Assembly (NCBI RefSeq): GCF_017313265.1
Contig: NZ_JAFLQZ010000010.1
Location: 1 to 64,000, forward strand
Length of the DNA stretch: 64,000 bases
Direction: 5' to 3'
Origin: Hymenobacter telluris
Lineage (GTDB): Bacteria; Bacteroidota; Bacteroidia; Cytophagales; Hymenobacteraceae
Part shown: piece after piece, positions 53,207-61,550 of the stretch
How the letters are laid out: every line of letters starts with the position of its first letter
Position numbering within the stretch: position 1 is the stretch's first letter
Made by a program: the position numbers and the translations under genes
Notes under the pieces: model-generated
The model's database searches: none
What the model saw: the letters and a program-made list of their open reading frames with translations, nothing else
What the model was told of the DNA's origin: nothing

Positions 53207-55795
53207 TCACTCACTCACCGTAATATTTATAGTTGACTTGCTGTTCTGGGCCTCGGAAGCCCCCAGCAGTTTCCGGTACTTGTCGGCCAGGGTGGCCGAC
53301 TGTTGTTTGCCGTTCACGGTCAGGCCTTTGCTGTTGAGCTGCAAGCTGAAGCTCTTCTCGCTTTTATCGAGCAGGCCATCTTGCCACAACGCCTCCCGCA
53401 CCCGCTCCGACCGGTCCTCCGGCGCGCGGGGCGGACGCGGCGCCAGCGGCGCGCGAAGTGCTGATGGCGCCCGTGGCACGCTGGGCGTGCGGGGTACCCG
53501 TGGCAACGAAGGGGCCATAGGGGTGCCTGGTGCCGGCGGCGCGGGTGGGGCCGGTGGCATGTCGTTGTAGGCTACGGTGGAGTTGCTGTCGCGCTGCTCC
53601 ACCAAGTTCATCGAGCCGGTGGCGCTCATCTTGCGGCCTGTGCGGCTTTCGTACAGCTTCAGGTACTTGTCGCGCAGAGCATCCGACTGTTTTTTGCCGT
53701 CAACTGAAAAACTCTTCTGGCTCAGCGACACACTGTAGTTGTTGGGGTCCCGAATCAGACCGTCCTTCGCCAGTTCACCAACCAACGCTTTGTGCCAGGC
53801 CGCCTGTTCTTTATCGCGCTTGGCTTGTTCTTTGTCGCGGCGCGCCTGCTCTACATCCCGCCGAGCCTGGTCGGCGTCGCGGCGGGCTTGCTGCTCGTCG
53901 CGGCGGGCCTGGTCTTCGTCACGGCGGTCTTGTTCTTCGTCCAGCCGGTTTTGCTCTTCTGCCCGTCGGATTTCGTCTATTTGCTCTATGTGCTGCTCGC
54001 GTAGCTCCTGGAGGCTTTCACGCAACTGTTCGACTTTCTCCTCACTCAGGTTTTTCTGACTCAACTCATCGGTCAGAGTTTTCTCAGCTATTCTGAACGA
54101 CTTTTCCATTTCCTTCATGTCCCCGTTGAGCTGACTCATCGACACCGATAAGCGCGCCGTAGACATAGCCAGTTTGGAAAGTTCTTCGGCATCGGCTGCG
54201 CTGGGCGAATTGCCGGATAGGGCCGCTGCGGCCATGCGGTTGGACAGCACGGTCATGCGTTCCTGCTGGTCTTGGGCAATAGCCGACTGGGCTTTGGTGG
54301 CTCTTTTCACTTCCTCGGTTTTGGCCAAGGCTTCGCGGTAAGCAGGCAACTCAGCGGCGGGCACCTTTTTGCCATCGACGTACACCTCGGAAATAGCCCC
54401 GCTTTCGTCTTTCACTACCACGGTCAGGCCTTTGATTTCGTTGAGCTTGGCCTTGCCGGACTTGGTGAGCAGCTTGGGGTTGCTTTGGGCGTACACCACC
54501 ACGGTGTCGTCGAGCAATTGACTGTCGCCGGGCTCATAGTCGCCATGGTCGGGCACCTTGCTAAGAGCTTCCAAAACGATTTCCTTTGCTGCCTCGGCTT
54601 CCGTTGGCATTACGGCATCGTGCTCGGCAGTGGCGGCAGATGAGGGCGTGCTAAATGAAGCGGCGCTCAACGACAGCACCGTGGTTACGGTCAGCAACCC
54701 CACGCTCAACAGCACCACGCACGCCGCCCAGAACCCATCGGAGAAGGTAGGCGCGGCGGCGCGGTGCTGCACCAAGCGGCGCACCCGGCTCAGCAACGAG
54801 CCTTCTTGCCCGGCAGCGGCCATAGCCAAGCGTGGCGTGAAAGTGGATTGCGCGTGTTGCAGGGCCGCCAGGGAAGCCAAGGCCTGCGCCAACACCAACG
54901 AGTCGCCGCACAGCTCAGTGGCAATATCGTCGCAGCAGTTTTCGCGCTCGGTGCGCAGGCAGCCCGACAGAAACCACACGGCCGGATGGTAGAAGAACAG
55001 GATTTCGGCCACCGACTGCAACAGGTTGAACAGGTAGTCGCGGCGCATGACGTGGGCCAGTTCGTGCGCCAGAATAGCCTCCAGCTCACTACCCGATAAG
55101 CCCGAAGCGGCACTCATGGGTAGCAACACCACCGGCTTCAGCCAGCCAATCACCAGCGGCCCCGGTACCAGCCCGGAGGCCAGAATCTGCACCGGGCGGC
55201 GCAGGTTGGTGCGGGCGGCCAGCGCGTCGAGGCGGGTTTGCCACTCGGCCGGCAGGGCTGCTACGCGGTAGCGCCGCAGCCGCTGCACGTAGGCCAGGCC
55301 GCCGAGGAAGCGCAAGGTCATGGCCAGCATGCCCAGCAGCCAGGCTACTACCACAACCGGCATGTTGCGCTCCAGGTAAGTTTTGCTGGTTTGCAGCAGC
55401 TGTTGCAAGCGGCTGGGCTCTTCCAGTGGCGTAAGGACATCGGTGAAGGTGGTGCCGTCGCCATCATGGAGTACCACGCCGGTTTCTGGTACTGGCACCA
55501 CATCAGCCGGCGCGGTGGCGGACCATACGGTAGCACCAGTTTCCGCTAGTGAGTTGCTGCCAGCAGCCTGAAAGGATGTATAGTAGTACCCGAAAGTAAG
55601 GCCGCTCAGTACCAACAATAGCAGCATGGCCCCGGCGGCCACCCGGTAGCGCAACGCAGCGGCGTGGCGGTGCAAAAGCATCAGGAGCGTGGCGGCGGTG
55701 AGGGCCACCAATGCACCCTGCCAAACCGAGTGTAGCAACGTCCACCCCAAGGCGCGTAGTAGCGCCGGCGACCCATAGTGTTCAAGCAGGCTCAT
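53207..55795 (-). CDS. BlaR1-like M56 metallopeptidase with duplicated C-terminal domain
   Basis: An 862-residue membrane protein. The first 320 residues are the M56 peptidase: three to four helices and the zinc motif HELAH at residues 244-248 with catalytic Glu245, then ERENCCDD. After a membrane helix near residue 330, the C-terminal half is not a beta-lactam sensor. It has a helical region, a coiled coil made of repeated charged QARRD-type heptads (about residues 610-665), a first copy of a DGLI...VDGKKQSDALRDKYLKLY domain (about 670-718), a Pro/Ala-rich linker (about 740-785), and a second copy DGLL...VNGKQQSATLADKYRKLL (about 798-856). The ATG at 55795 is used; it overlaps blaI by 14 bp. 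Confidence 0.88.
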   Translation of the reverse strand: MSLLEHYGSPALLRALGWTLLHSVWQGALVALTAATLLMLLHRHAAALRYRVAAGAMLLLLVLSGLTFGYYYTSFQAAGSNSLAETGATVWSATAPADVVPVPETGVVLHDGDGTTFTDVLTPLEEPSRLQQLLQTSKTYLERNMPVVVVAWLLGMLAMTLRFLGGLAYVQRLRRYRVAALPAEWQTRLDALAARTNLRRPVQILASGLVPGPLVIGWLKPVVLLPMSAASGLSGSELEAILAHELAHVMRRDYLFNLLQSVAEILFFYHPAVWFLSGCLRTERENCCDDIATELCGDSLVLAQALASLAALQHAQSTFTPRLAMAAAGQEGSLLSRVRRLVQHRAAAPTFSDGFWAACVVLLSVGLLTVTTVLSLSAASFSTPSSAATAEHDAVMPTEAEAAKEIVLEALSKVPDHGDYEPGDSQLLDDTVVVYAQSNPKLLTKSGKAKLNEIKGLTVVVKDESGAISEVYVDGKKVPAAELPAYREALAKTEEVKRATKAQSAIAQDQQERMTVLSNRMAAAALSGNSPSAADAEELSKLAMSTARLSVSMSQLNGDMKEMEKSFRIAEKTLTDELSQKNLSEEKVEQLRESLQELREQHIEQIDEIRRAEEQNRLDEEQDRRDEDQARRDEQQARRDADQARRDVEQARRDKEQAKRDKEQAAWHKALVGELAKDGLIRDPNNYSVSLSQKSFSVDGKKQSDALRDKYLKLYESRTGRKMSATGSMNLVEQRDSNSTVAYNDMPPAPPAPPAPGTPMAPSLPRVPRTPSVPRAPSALRAPLAPRPPRAPEDRSERVREALWQDGLLDKSEKSFSLQLNSKGLTVNGKQQSATLADKYRKLLGASEAQNSKSTINITVSE

Positions 55796-56210
55796 CGGTT
55801 TGACCTTTAGCGTTGGACGTGTTGTTGCGCTGCTGCTCAATCTGGTTGAGCAGGCTGCGGATTTGCGCCAGCTCGTCGGCGGAAGTGGGGTGGTTGCCGA
55901 GGGCCTGCATCACCAGCTTACCGGCCGAGCCGCCGAACGTGGCATCCACGAACCGGTCGAGCAGCAGGCCCTGGGTTTCCTCTTCGCGCACCGCGGCCCG
56001 GTACACGTGGGTTTTGGAGTCGTCTTCGCGCAGCACCAGGCCTTTATCGAGCATGAGCTGGAGCAGCTTGAGGGTGGTGGTGTAGCCCACCTCGCGCTTC
56101 TGGCTGAGCTGGTCGTTGGTGAACCGGACAGTGCTGGGGCCGTGCTGCCACAGCACCTGGAGAATCTCCAGCTCCGATTCGGTCGGCTTGGGAATGGGGG
56201 TCTTGCTCAT
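55782..56210 (-). CDS. BlaI/MecI/CopY-family transcriptional repressor
   Basis: A 142-residue winged-helix repressor that is normally cut by its partner M56 protease. The DNA-binding domain has PTESELEILQVLWQHGPSTVRF and EVGYTTTLKLLQLMLDKGLVLRED; the C-terminal dimerisation helices are in VDATFGGSAGKLVMQAL and LNQIEQQRNN. The start is the ATG at 56210 rather than a longer frame. It overlaps the M56 gene by 14 bp, so the pair forms one operon. Upstream lies a set of three TACGA-type operators around a promoter (see 56231-56304), which implies auto-repression. Confidence 0.93.
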   Translation of the reverse strand: MSKTPIPKPTESELEILQVLWQHGPSTVRFTNDQLSQKREVGYTTTLKLLQLMLDKGLVLREDDSKTHVYRAAVREEETQGLLLDRFVDATFGGSAGKLVMQALGNHPTSADELAQIRSLLNQIEQQRNNTSNAKGQTDEPA

Positions 56211-56230
56211 GATTACCGCTGTTTTAATAC

Positions 56231-56304
56231 TACGAATCAGTTCGTACATCAAACATATACGAAGCACGTCGTAGATGCAAGTATAATGTACGAAATATTT
56301 CGTG
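56231..56304 (-). promoter_or_regulatory. blaI promoter with three 16-bp operators
   Basis: The -7 box is TATGTTTG on the minus strand (56257-56250). With a 20-bp spacer the -33 position reads CTTG (56281-56278). Three inverted repeats of the BlaI type lie around it: TACGAATCAGTTCGTA (56231-56246), TACGAAGCACGTCGTA (56258-56273) and TACGAAATATTTCGTG (56289-56304). One sits at the start site, one in the spacer and one upstream. The middle one matches least well. The transcript would begin about 35 bp upstream of the ATG. Confidence 0.75.
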
Positions 56305-56313
56305 CAACTGAGG

Positions 56314-56427
56314 GACCTCCCCCCTAACCCCTCTCCAAAAGAGAGGGGGACTAGCTCTAGAAAACAGTTGGTTTAAAAACTAAAACCTAATTCCCCTCTC
56401 TTTTGGAGAGGGGTTAGGGGTGAGGTC
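56314..56427. repeat. U'...U palindrome between the DUF4097 gene and the blaI promoter
   Basis: Arms GACCTCCCCCCCTAACCCC... and ...GGGGTTAGGGGTGAGGTC, each with the internal hairpin CCCCTCTCCAAAAGAGAGGGG. This is the orientation of the mutB copy. It ends 3 bp before the stop of the gene at 56430. Confidence 0.95.
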
Positions 56428-56429
56428 AG

Positions 56430-57257
56430 CTACAGCTTCCGCATGCCTTCCATACTGCTGCTCCTCAGGTTGATACCGCCGTTGGTGGTGGTTACGGAAA
56501 CCAGGGCGCCACCTTCGCCGAGCTTGGTATCAAGGCTACGGCCGATTTTGCCGGTTACGGTTATCGGGTAATCGGTGTTGAGGCCGCCGTGCTGGGTGGC
56601 GGTTTTGAGCTGCGCCGAATACGTTTTCGGAATCCGCCAGTTGATGCCGCCGTTGGTGGTGGTTACATCCAGGCCTTTGCCCTCCCACTTGGTACCGGTG
56701 AGCGTCACGTTTACGCCGCCGTTTTTGGTGGTACCGCGTACGTCGCCGCCCAGGTCGGCCAGGTTGATGCCGCCATTATACGCTTCAAACGAAACGGCGG
56801 CCTGCACCCCTTCTATGCTAATGCCGCCGTTGTAGGTACTCAGCGCCAGCGCGGTGCGGCGCGGCACAAACACCTCGTAGTTCACGGCCCAGTTGTCGTT
56901 GTCGTTACCGCCTTCGGCCTTCAGCGTATTGCCGCTGGTGTTGATTTTAACGGCTTTCACTTGCTGCTGCGCGGCGGCATCCGATTTGGCCCAGCTTTGC
57001 ACCCGGGCTCGTACGCGCACATCGGGTCCATCCCAGCCGTGCACCGTAATACCGCCGTTGCGCTGGCCGTCAATCGTGAGGGTTTGGCCGGCACCAGAAG
57101 CCGCCAGCGTCACGTCACGGACTTCGCAGTAGCCTTTGTTGCCGTTGTTCGACCAATGGTCTTCGCAGTTGGATTTGAAGACGGGAGCAGCCGGCGTTTG
57201 AGCCACAGCTTGCAGGCCCAGCAGCGCCAGCGCGCAGGTAGTCAGGAATGCTTTCAT
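56430..57257 (-). CDS. DUF4097-type secreted beta-helix-like protein, copy 1
   Basis: A 275-residue protein with a signal peptide (residues 1-19, ending AVAQT). The mature region has repeated TYNGGISIEGV, AYNGGINLADL, TTNGGINWRI and TTNGGINLRSS blades, so it is a regular beta-solenoid or adhesin-like fold of the DUF4097/DUF2807 kind. Genes of this type often follow ECF sigma/anti-sigma pairs. It is third of three such genes transcribed towards blaI. A low-complexity repeat lies between it and copy 2. Confidence 0.82.
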   Translation of the reverse strand: MKAFLTTCALALLGLQAVAQTPAAPVFKSNCEDHWSNNGNKGYCEVRDVTLAASGAGQTLTIDGQRNGGITVHGWDGPDVRVRARVQSWAKSDAAAQQQVKAVKINTSGNTLKAEGGNDNDNWAVNYEVFVPRRTALALSTYNGGISIEGVQAAVSFEAYNGGINLADLGGDVRGTTKNGGVNVTLTGTKWEGKGLDVTTTNGGINWRIPKTYSAQLKTATQHGGLNTDYPITVTGKIGRSLDTKLGEGGALVSVTTTNGGINLRSSSMEGMRKL

Positions 57258-57265
57258 GTTGGTTG

Positions 57266-57402
57266 ATGGCTGATTGTTGATGGTTAGTGGTTGTTGGTTG
57301 GTAGTTTTTGGTCAGGAGTTGATTGTTGTTGGTTGTTATCCGCTAGTCAGCACTTTAGCGAAAAACCAACAACCATTAACCATAAACCAATAACTATCAA
57401 CT
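57266..57402. repeat. TTGTTGGTTGATG-type inverted low-complexity repeat
   Basis: GTTGGTTGATGGCTGATTG and TGGTTAGTGGTTGTTGGTTGG in the left half have their complements (AACCAACAACC, TTAACCATAAACC) in the right half. The right arm touches the stop codon of the gene at 57402. Confidence 0.75.
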
Positions 57403-58124
57403 CATTTCGGCTTGCGGAAAAACACGTCGCCGCTGATGGATTCCAGCTTGAGCAGCGGGCCATTGCCGCTGGCCAGCGCGCCGCGTAGCTGGTAGCCCAC
57501 TATCGGGCGTTCCTTGCGGTTCTCGAAGGCCACTTCCTGGTCGGTGTACACTTCACCGGTAATGGTTTTCAAGGCCAGGGCCGCTCCTTTGGCGGGTGGC
57601 CAGCTCACGTCCACAAAGCCGCTAATCGACTTGGCTTCCAGCGGCCCGGTCAGGCCGGCTACCTCAATATTGCCGCTGATGGTGTTCACCTGCACATCGG
57701 CTCCGGCCGGCACCTGTATTTCGTAGTTGATTTCAGTGCACACGCCGTTACGTTTCCCGTTACTTCCGTCCCAGTTGCCGAAGTGCGTGGTTGAGCTGTT
57801 GGGCGGACAGTCACCGGGCTGGGCAGCGTCAATAGCTTTTTTGTCTAAATCCGCCGTTACGGTTACGCTGCTAGCAGTTTCGGTGAGCGACAGTTGCAGC
57901 GCATCGTTGAGCTTGTTGCTGTTGATATTGACCGTAGCCCGCAGGTGGAGCTGGTTATCAGTAGCCGGCCGGATGCGGATGGTGTTGCCAAATTTCAGTT
58001 CCAGCACCACGCGCTGGCCGGAAGCTACTTTGGCGTTTTTTTCAATGATTTTCTGGGCCGAAGCCGGCTGAGCAACCCCGAGTATTACTCCGAGAAGCAG
58101 GAAAGGCAGTAGAAACCGATGCAT
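57402..58124 (-). CDS. DUF4097-type secreted beta-helix-like protein, copy 2
   Basis: A 240-residue protein with a signal peptide (hydrophobic residues 5-17, ending ASAQ). It has the repeated 'NTISGNIEVAGL... KSISGFVDVSW... KTITGEVYTD' pattern of DUF4097 and ends ESISGDVFFRKPK. The ending is nearly identical to that of copy 3 (SGDIFVRKAK), showing common descent. Cys-containing insert near residue 104 (GDCPPNSS and GVCTEINYEI) could form a disulfide. The function is unknown but probably envelope-linked. Confidence 0.82.
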   Translation of the reverse strand: MHRFLLPFLLLGVILGVAQPASAQKIIEKNAKVASGQRVVLELKFGNTIRIRPATDNQLHLRATVNINSNKLNDALQLSLTETASSVTVTADLDKKAIDAAQPGDCPPNSSTTHFGNWDGSNGKRNGVCTEINYEIQVPAGADVQVNTISGNIEVAGLTGPLEAKSISGFVDVSWPPAKGAALALKTITGEVYTDQEVAFENRKERPIVGYQLRGALASGNGPLLKLESISGDVFFRKPK

Positions 58125-58174
58125 GGTAGTTGGAGCTTAGAGGTGGGATTAATTGTCTGTTGAGAAAACAGAAA

Positions 58175-58267
58175 CGGTCATGCTGAGCCTGTCGAAGCAT
58201 CTCTACCGCTTTGTTGAGTCGTTGCAGACGAAGCGGTAGAGATGCTTCGACAAGCTCAGCATGACCG
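58175..58267. repeat. Inverted repeat, GTCATGCTGAGC / GAAGCATCTC family
   Basis: Arms of 37 bp: CGGTCATGCTGAGCCTGTCG... and ...CGACAAGCTCAGCATGACCG, pairing with very few mismatches, around a 19-bp loop. It shares GTCATGCTGAGC with 60907. Confidence 0.93.
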
Positions 58268-58283
58268 CCTTTTAACTTGAATG

Positions 58284-59057
58284 CTACTTGGCTTTGCGCA
58301 CGAAAATGTCGCCGCTGATGGTTTTGAGCGACACAGCGGGGCCGCCGCCGTTGATGTTGCCGTTCACCGTTTGGCCCCCGATGCGGTTCATGTTGTCGGC
58401 GCCTTTGCTCAGGTTCAGGTCGAAGTCGGTGTAGATTTCGCCGGAAATGGAGCGCAACGTTAGGTTCACTTTGCTGGCCGGGGGCATGCTCACGTCCAGG
58501 TCGCCGCTGACCACCGATATGGAGCTGGGTTCGGAGCGCATTCCGGTGAAGCGGACGACTACGTCGCCGCTTACGCTGTTGGCCACCACCGGCCCCGACA
58601 CGTTCAGCAGCTTCATATCCCCGGATTTCAGGTTGGCCTCAATGCTGCCTTCCAAGTCACGGATGAGCAGGTCGCCGCTGCCCCAGTTGGTTTCGGTGAA
58701 TACCACTGCCGTGCGCCGCGGCACCCGAATGGTGTAGGTGGCTTCCTTGCGCGAGGCTTTCACGATGCGCAGCGAGTTGCCGGCTCCCGGCGTCACGGCC
58801 AAGCCAATCTGGGTGTTGTCCTCGGCGGTGTTGTACACGGCCCGCAGGCCCTGGGCCATTTTGGGTGGCGCCTCGAACCCGTTGCCCCGGATAATCAGCT
58901 CGTCGCCGTCGTAGCCTTCCACGGTTACGTCGCTGCCTTGCATTTCCACCACCACTTTACGGTCTTGGCGGTTCGGGAATTTGGTTTTGAACTCCTGCGC
59001 CTGCAAGCTGAGGCTGACGGTGAGCAGGGTAAGAAAAGTGAGAAAAGGCTTTTTCAT
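58284..59057 (-). CDS. DUF4097-type secreted beta-helix-like protein, copy 3
   Basis: A 257-residue protein with a signal peptide (residues 1-20, ending LSLQAQ). It has an early segment (KVVVEMQGSDVTVEGYDGD) and then solenoid-like repeats (GSIEANLKSGDMKLLNVSGPVVANSVSGDVVVRF, SVVSGDLDVSM, TLRSISGEIYTD), ending TISGDIFVRKAK. The ATG at 59057 gives the signal peptide. It is the first of three paralogues and follows the sigma/anti-sigma pair; the gap to the anti-sigma gene (59058-59219) shows nothing recognisable. Confidence 0.83.
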   Translation of the reverse strand: MKKPFLTFLTLLTVSLSLQAQEFKTKFPNRQDRKVVVEMQGSDVTVEGYDGDELIIRGNGFEAPPKMAQGLRAVYNTAEDNTQIGLAVTPGAGNSLRIVKASRKEATYTIRVPRRTAVVFTETNWGSGDLLIRDLEGSIEANLKSGDMKLLNVSGPVVANSVSGDVVVRFTGMRSEPSSISVVSGDLDVSMPPASKVNLTLRSISGEIYTDFDLNLSKGADNMNRIGGQTVNGNINGGGPAVSLKTISGDIFVRKAK

Positions 59058-59219
59058 GACTTGAAACGGTGAATCGAGAGGAAGAAAAGGTGTGTTGTTC
59101 GGAACGCATTGCACATTTGGCGGCACCAGCAGGCGGAGTTATCATCCGGATGATTTCCCAGCTTGCCAGCCCAGCCGTTGCTTGTTCCTGGGTGGCCGGC
59201 AGCGGCTCTTGAAATGAAG

Positions 59220-60071
59220 TTAAATCAGGAGCCCGATGCCGTTTTCAGCTTGTTGCCGCACGGCGGGCAAGGCGTCCTGCTGCCGCGAGAGGCGCTCCAG
59301 CGTGGGCACGGCGCGTTTGTCGCGCAGAGCTACCAGGAGTTCAATCAACGTGATTTGCACGTTAGGGTCGCGCTGGTTGGGCAGGGCTTGCACCAGCGCC
59401 GGCCCTACCCGGGGGTCGGCGCGGAGGCGGTAGAGGGCCTCACAGGCAGCCAGCCGCACGTTGGGGCTGGGGTCGGCGTTGAGCGTGTTGATGAGCACCT
59501 GCACGGCCGGGTCGCCGGGCTGCACGGTGGCCGGGGCCTCGGCTACCAGCTGAATGCGGCGGCTGGCAGTGGCGGGCTGGCTGGTAGCGGCAGTGAGGTG
59601 AGCCGCCAGCTTGGTGGAAGCATCGGGCTGGCGGGCGGCCATATCCAACGAACCGGCCGGCCGCAACAGCAGCCCCAATACCGCCCCTACGGCCAGCAGG
59701 GCAATACTGGCCGCTACCCGAAGCCAACGGGCCGTAGGCGTCGGGGCCCAGAAGGCTACCACTTTGGCTTCGGCTGGGGCGGTTGGCTCTGGCACCACCG
59801 CTTTTGGCAGGTTGGCCTTTTCCTCGGCTAGCTGCGCCAGAAAATTGTCGCGCAGAGCCAGCGGCGGCATGGGGGCTAGTTGGTCGTCGATGCAGGATAA
59901 TAGCTGGCGCAGTTCGGTTAGCTCTTTCTGGCAGGTGGGGCAATGGAGCAGGTGCGCTTCCACTTGCGCCGTTTCCACCGCCGTCAGGTCTTGCTCGGCG
60001 TAGCCCGCCAGCAGCGGCACAATGGCGGCGCAGTCGGCGGTAGCTGGGGTATGTTCTTGCAAATCACTCAT
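59220..60071 (-). CDS. Anti-sigma factor with zinc-finger N-terminus and HEAT-repeat C-terminus
   Basis: A 283-residue protein. The N-terminus (residues 13-60) resembles a putative zinc-finger anti-sigma domain with HLLHCPTCQKEL (H-x3-C-x2-C). A membrane helix follows near residue 123 (ASIALLAVGAVLGLL). The C-terminus has two HEAT-like repeats (VLINTLNADPSPNVRLAACEALYRL, LVQALPNQRDPNVQITLIELLVAL, AVPTLERL). The ATG at 60071 is chosen over a longer frame. It follows the ECF sigma gene by 32 bp, so sigma and anti-sigma are coupled. The HEAT part may sense the periplasm. Confidence 0.85.
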   Translation of the reverse strand: MSDLQEHTPATADCAAIVPLLAGYAEQDLTAVETAQVEAHLLHCPTCQKELTELRQLLSCIDDQLAPMPPLALRDNFLAQLAEEKANLPKAVVPEPTAPAEAKVVAFWAPTPTARWLRVAASIALLAVGAVLGLLLRPAGSLDMAARQPDASTKLAAHLTAATSQPATASRRIQLVAEAPATVQPGDPAVQVLINTLNADPSPNVRLAACEALYRLRADPRVGPALVQALPNQRDPNVQITLIELLVALRDKRAVPTLERLSRQQDALPAVRQQAENGIGLLI

Positions 60072-60103
60072 GGTATAGGATCGGGGCCGAAACCCGCGGC
60101 TTT

Positions 60104-60655
60104 TCAGTTGAAGTATATCTTGCGCAGGGCCTCCAGGGCGCGGTGGGCTTTCACGCGGGCGGCGCCGGCCGTGCAGCCTATCATCTCGCCTATCTCGGCG
60201 TAATCGAAGCCCTGGAAGCGGTGCAGCACCAGAATTTCGCGCTGCTCGGCTGGCAGGAGGTTCAGGGCTTCCTGCAAGGCCTGCTTTTGGTCCACGGACT
60301 GGCAGTTGGCCTGGGCGGCGCGGCCGTGGCTGGCGGTGCGCTCCACGCTGTCGAGGTCGGTGGTGGCTTGGCGGCGGCGGTTCTGCTGCCAGTGGTCGGC
60401 GTGCACATGGCGGGCCAGCTGGTAGAGCCAGGCCTTCACCGGCTGGCCCGGCTGGTAGCTGGCCCGGTACTTCATGGCGCGGTAGAACACGTTCTGGGTG
60501 AGGTCCTGCCCCACTTCCGCGTCGCCACCGCTCAGCCGGCACAAAAACCCAAACAGCGGACCTTGGTAACGCTCAAACAACGGCACCATCTGGTCCAGGT
60601 TGTCGGCCTTCACCTGAGCCATTAGCTCCTCGTCGCTCGTAGCAACTACCTGCAT
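60104..60655 (-). CDS. ECF-type RNA polymerase sigma factor
   Basis: A 183-residue sigma-70 family factor. Region 2 is LFGFLCRLSGGDAEVGQDLTQNVFYRAMKY with KAWLYQLARHVHADHWQ; region 4 ends with LPAEQREILVLHRFQGFDYAEIGEMIGCTAGAARVKAHRALEALRK. The preferred start is the ATG at 60655; the frame also opens at a GTG at 60694. The gene heads the minus-strand block with the anti-sigma gene 32 bp downstream. The upstream gap 60656-61047 holds only a palindrome (60907-61004) and no recognised promoter. Confidence 0.93.
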   Translation of the reverse strand: MQVVATSDEELMAQVKADNLDQMVPLFERYQGPLFGFLCRLSGGDAEVGQDLTQNVFYRAMKYRASYQPGQPVKAWLYQLARHVHADHWQQNRRRQATTDLDSVERTASHGRAAQANCQSVDQKQALQEALNLLPAEQREILVLHRFQGFDYAEIGEMIGCTAGAARVKAHRALEALRKIYFN

Positions 60656-60906
60656 TCCAAAAGGAGAAAGAAGCGTGGAAGATTGATTTTGCACCGAATA
60701 CCGGGAGCAGCCCCATTCGTTACAAGCACCTGCAATTATTTTTCAGAAACACAGTAAGGCACCATTCTACCCTGCTCGCACAAGAAGCTATAAACGCAGA
60801 AAACCAGCCCGTTAAAGCTGGCTTATGTGCTTGAAAAAGACATTCCTATTTCACTAATGACAGCAAAATTCTGTTAAGTATTACCTCTTGGTACACTATC
60901 CCGACT

Positions 60907-61004
60907 CGTCATGCTGAGCGCAGCCGAAGCATCTCGCGTGCTGACGTCTGAACAAGCATTACAATCTCAGCACGCGAGATGCTTCGGCTGCGCTCAGCAT
61001 GACG
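60907..61004. repeat. Inverted repeat, GTCATGCTGAGCGCAGCCG family
   Basis: Arms CGTCATGCTGAGCGCAGCC... and ...GGCTGCGCTCAGCATGACG, near-perfect over about 38 bp around a loop of about 20 bp. It lies in the 392-bp gap between folB and the ECF sigma gene. Confidence 0.95.
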
Positions 61005-61047
61005 TTCTGTTATATAAAAATCAAGTAGCCAACCAGTAAACCCCAAT

Positions 61048-61410
61048 TTACGCCCCGCGCTGCCGCTCTAGCGTCACGCGGGCGCGGTGGCAGATGCCAC
61101 CTAGCGGTGGGTTGAATTTAGAAACACTGACTTTCACGGCCTCGATGTAGGGAAACTCCTCCAGCACCCGGTCAAGCACGCGGTGGCCGAGGTGTTCGAG
61201 TAGGCGCGCGGGGGCCATCATTTCTTCGCGCACCACGCGGTAGAGCACTTCGTAGTTCACCGTTTCGTGCAGCCGGTCGGAGGCGCCGGCCGCGTGCAGG
61301 TTGGTGGTGATGTAGAGGTCTACGCCGTACTTGTTGCCGATTTTCTGTTCTTCGTCGTAGTAGCCGTGGAACGCGAAAAACTCCATTCCTTCCAGTGCAA
61401 TCTGGCCCAT
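61048..61410 (-). CDS. folB: Dihydroneopterin aldolase
   Basis: FolB converts 7,8-dihydroneopterin to 6-hydroxymethyl-7,8-dihydropterin and glycolaldehyde in folate synthesis. The 120-residue protein shows GMEFFAFHGYYDEEQKIGNKYGVDLYI, the active-site Glu in this stretch, NYEVLYRVV and LLEHLGHRVLDRVL, and the Lys in VSVSKFNPPL. The ATG at 61410 is used rather than the longer frame, whose 5' end lies in a GTGGTGAAATG repeat-like stretch. No other folate gene is adjacent. Confidence 0.94.
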   Translation of the reverse strand: MGQIALEGMEFFAFHGYYDEEQKIGNKYGVDLYITTNLHAAGASDRLHETVNYEVLYRVVREEMMAPARLLEHLGHRVLDRVLEEFPYIEAVKVSVSKFNPPLGGICHRARVTLERQRGA

Positions 61411-61491
61411 GTAGTGAGGTGATGAAATTGTGAAGTGGTGAAATGAAGCGTCTTGCCGACCACTCCGGTCACTGAGTTGCAAAGCAACAAA

Positions 61492-61517
61492 AAAGCCCGC
61501 CCCGAAAGGCAGGCTTT
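61492..61517 (-). terminator. Terminator after the DivIVA-domain gene
   Basis: AAAGCCCGCC pairs with GGCAGGCTTT (one mismatch) and is followed on the minus strand by TTTTTTG. It lies 34 bp past the gene stop. Confidence 0.8.
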
Positions 61518-61550
61518 GTGCTATAGGTTCTGATTAACCCATTTACAGCT

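Noticed and set aside
53790-53965. CRISPR or microsatellite inside the M56 gene
   Set aside because: The repeated GGCGGGCCTG words encode a regular charged coiled coil (QARRD-type), so they reflect protein repeats.
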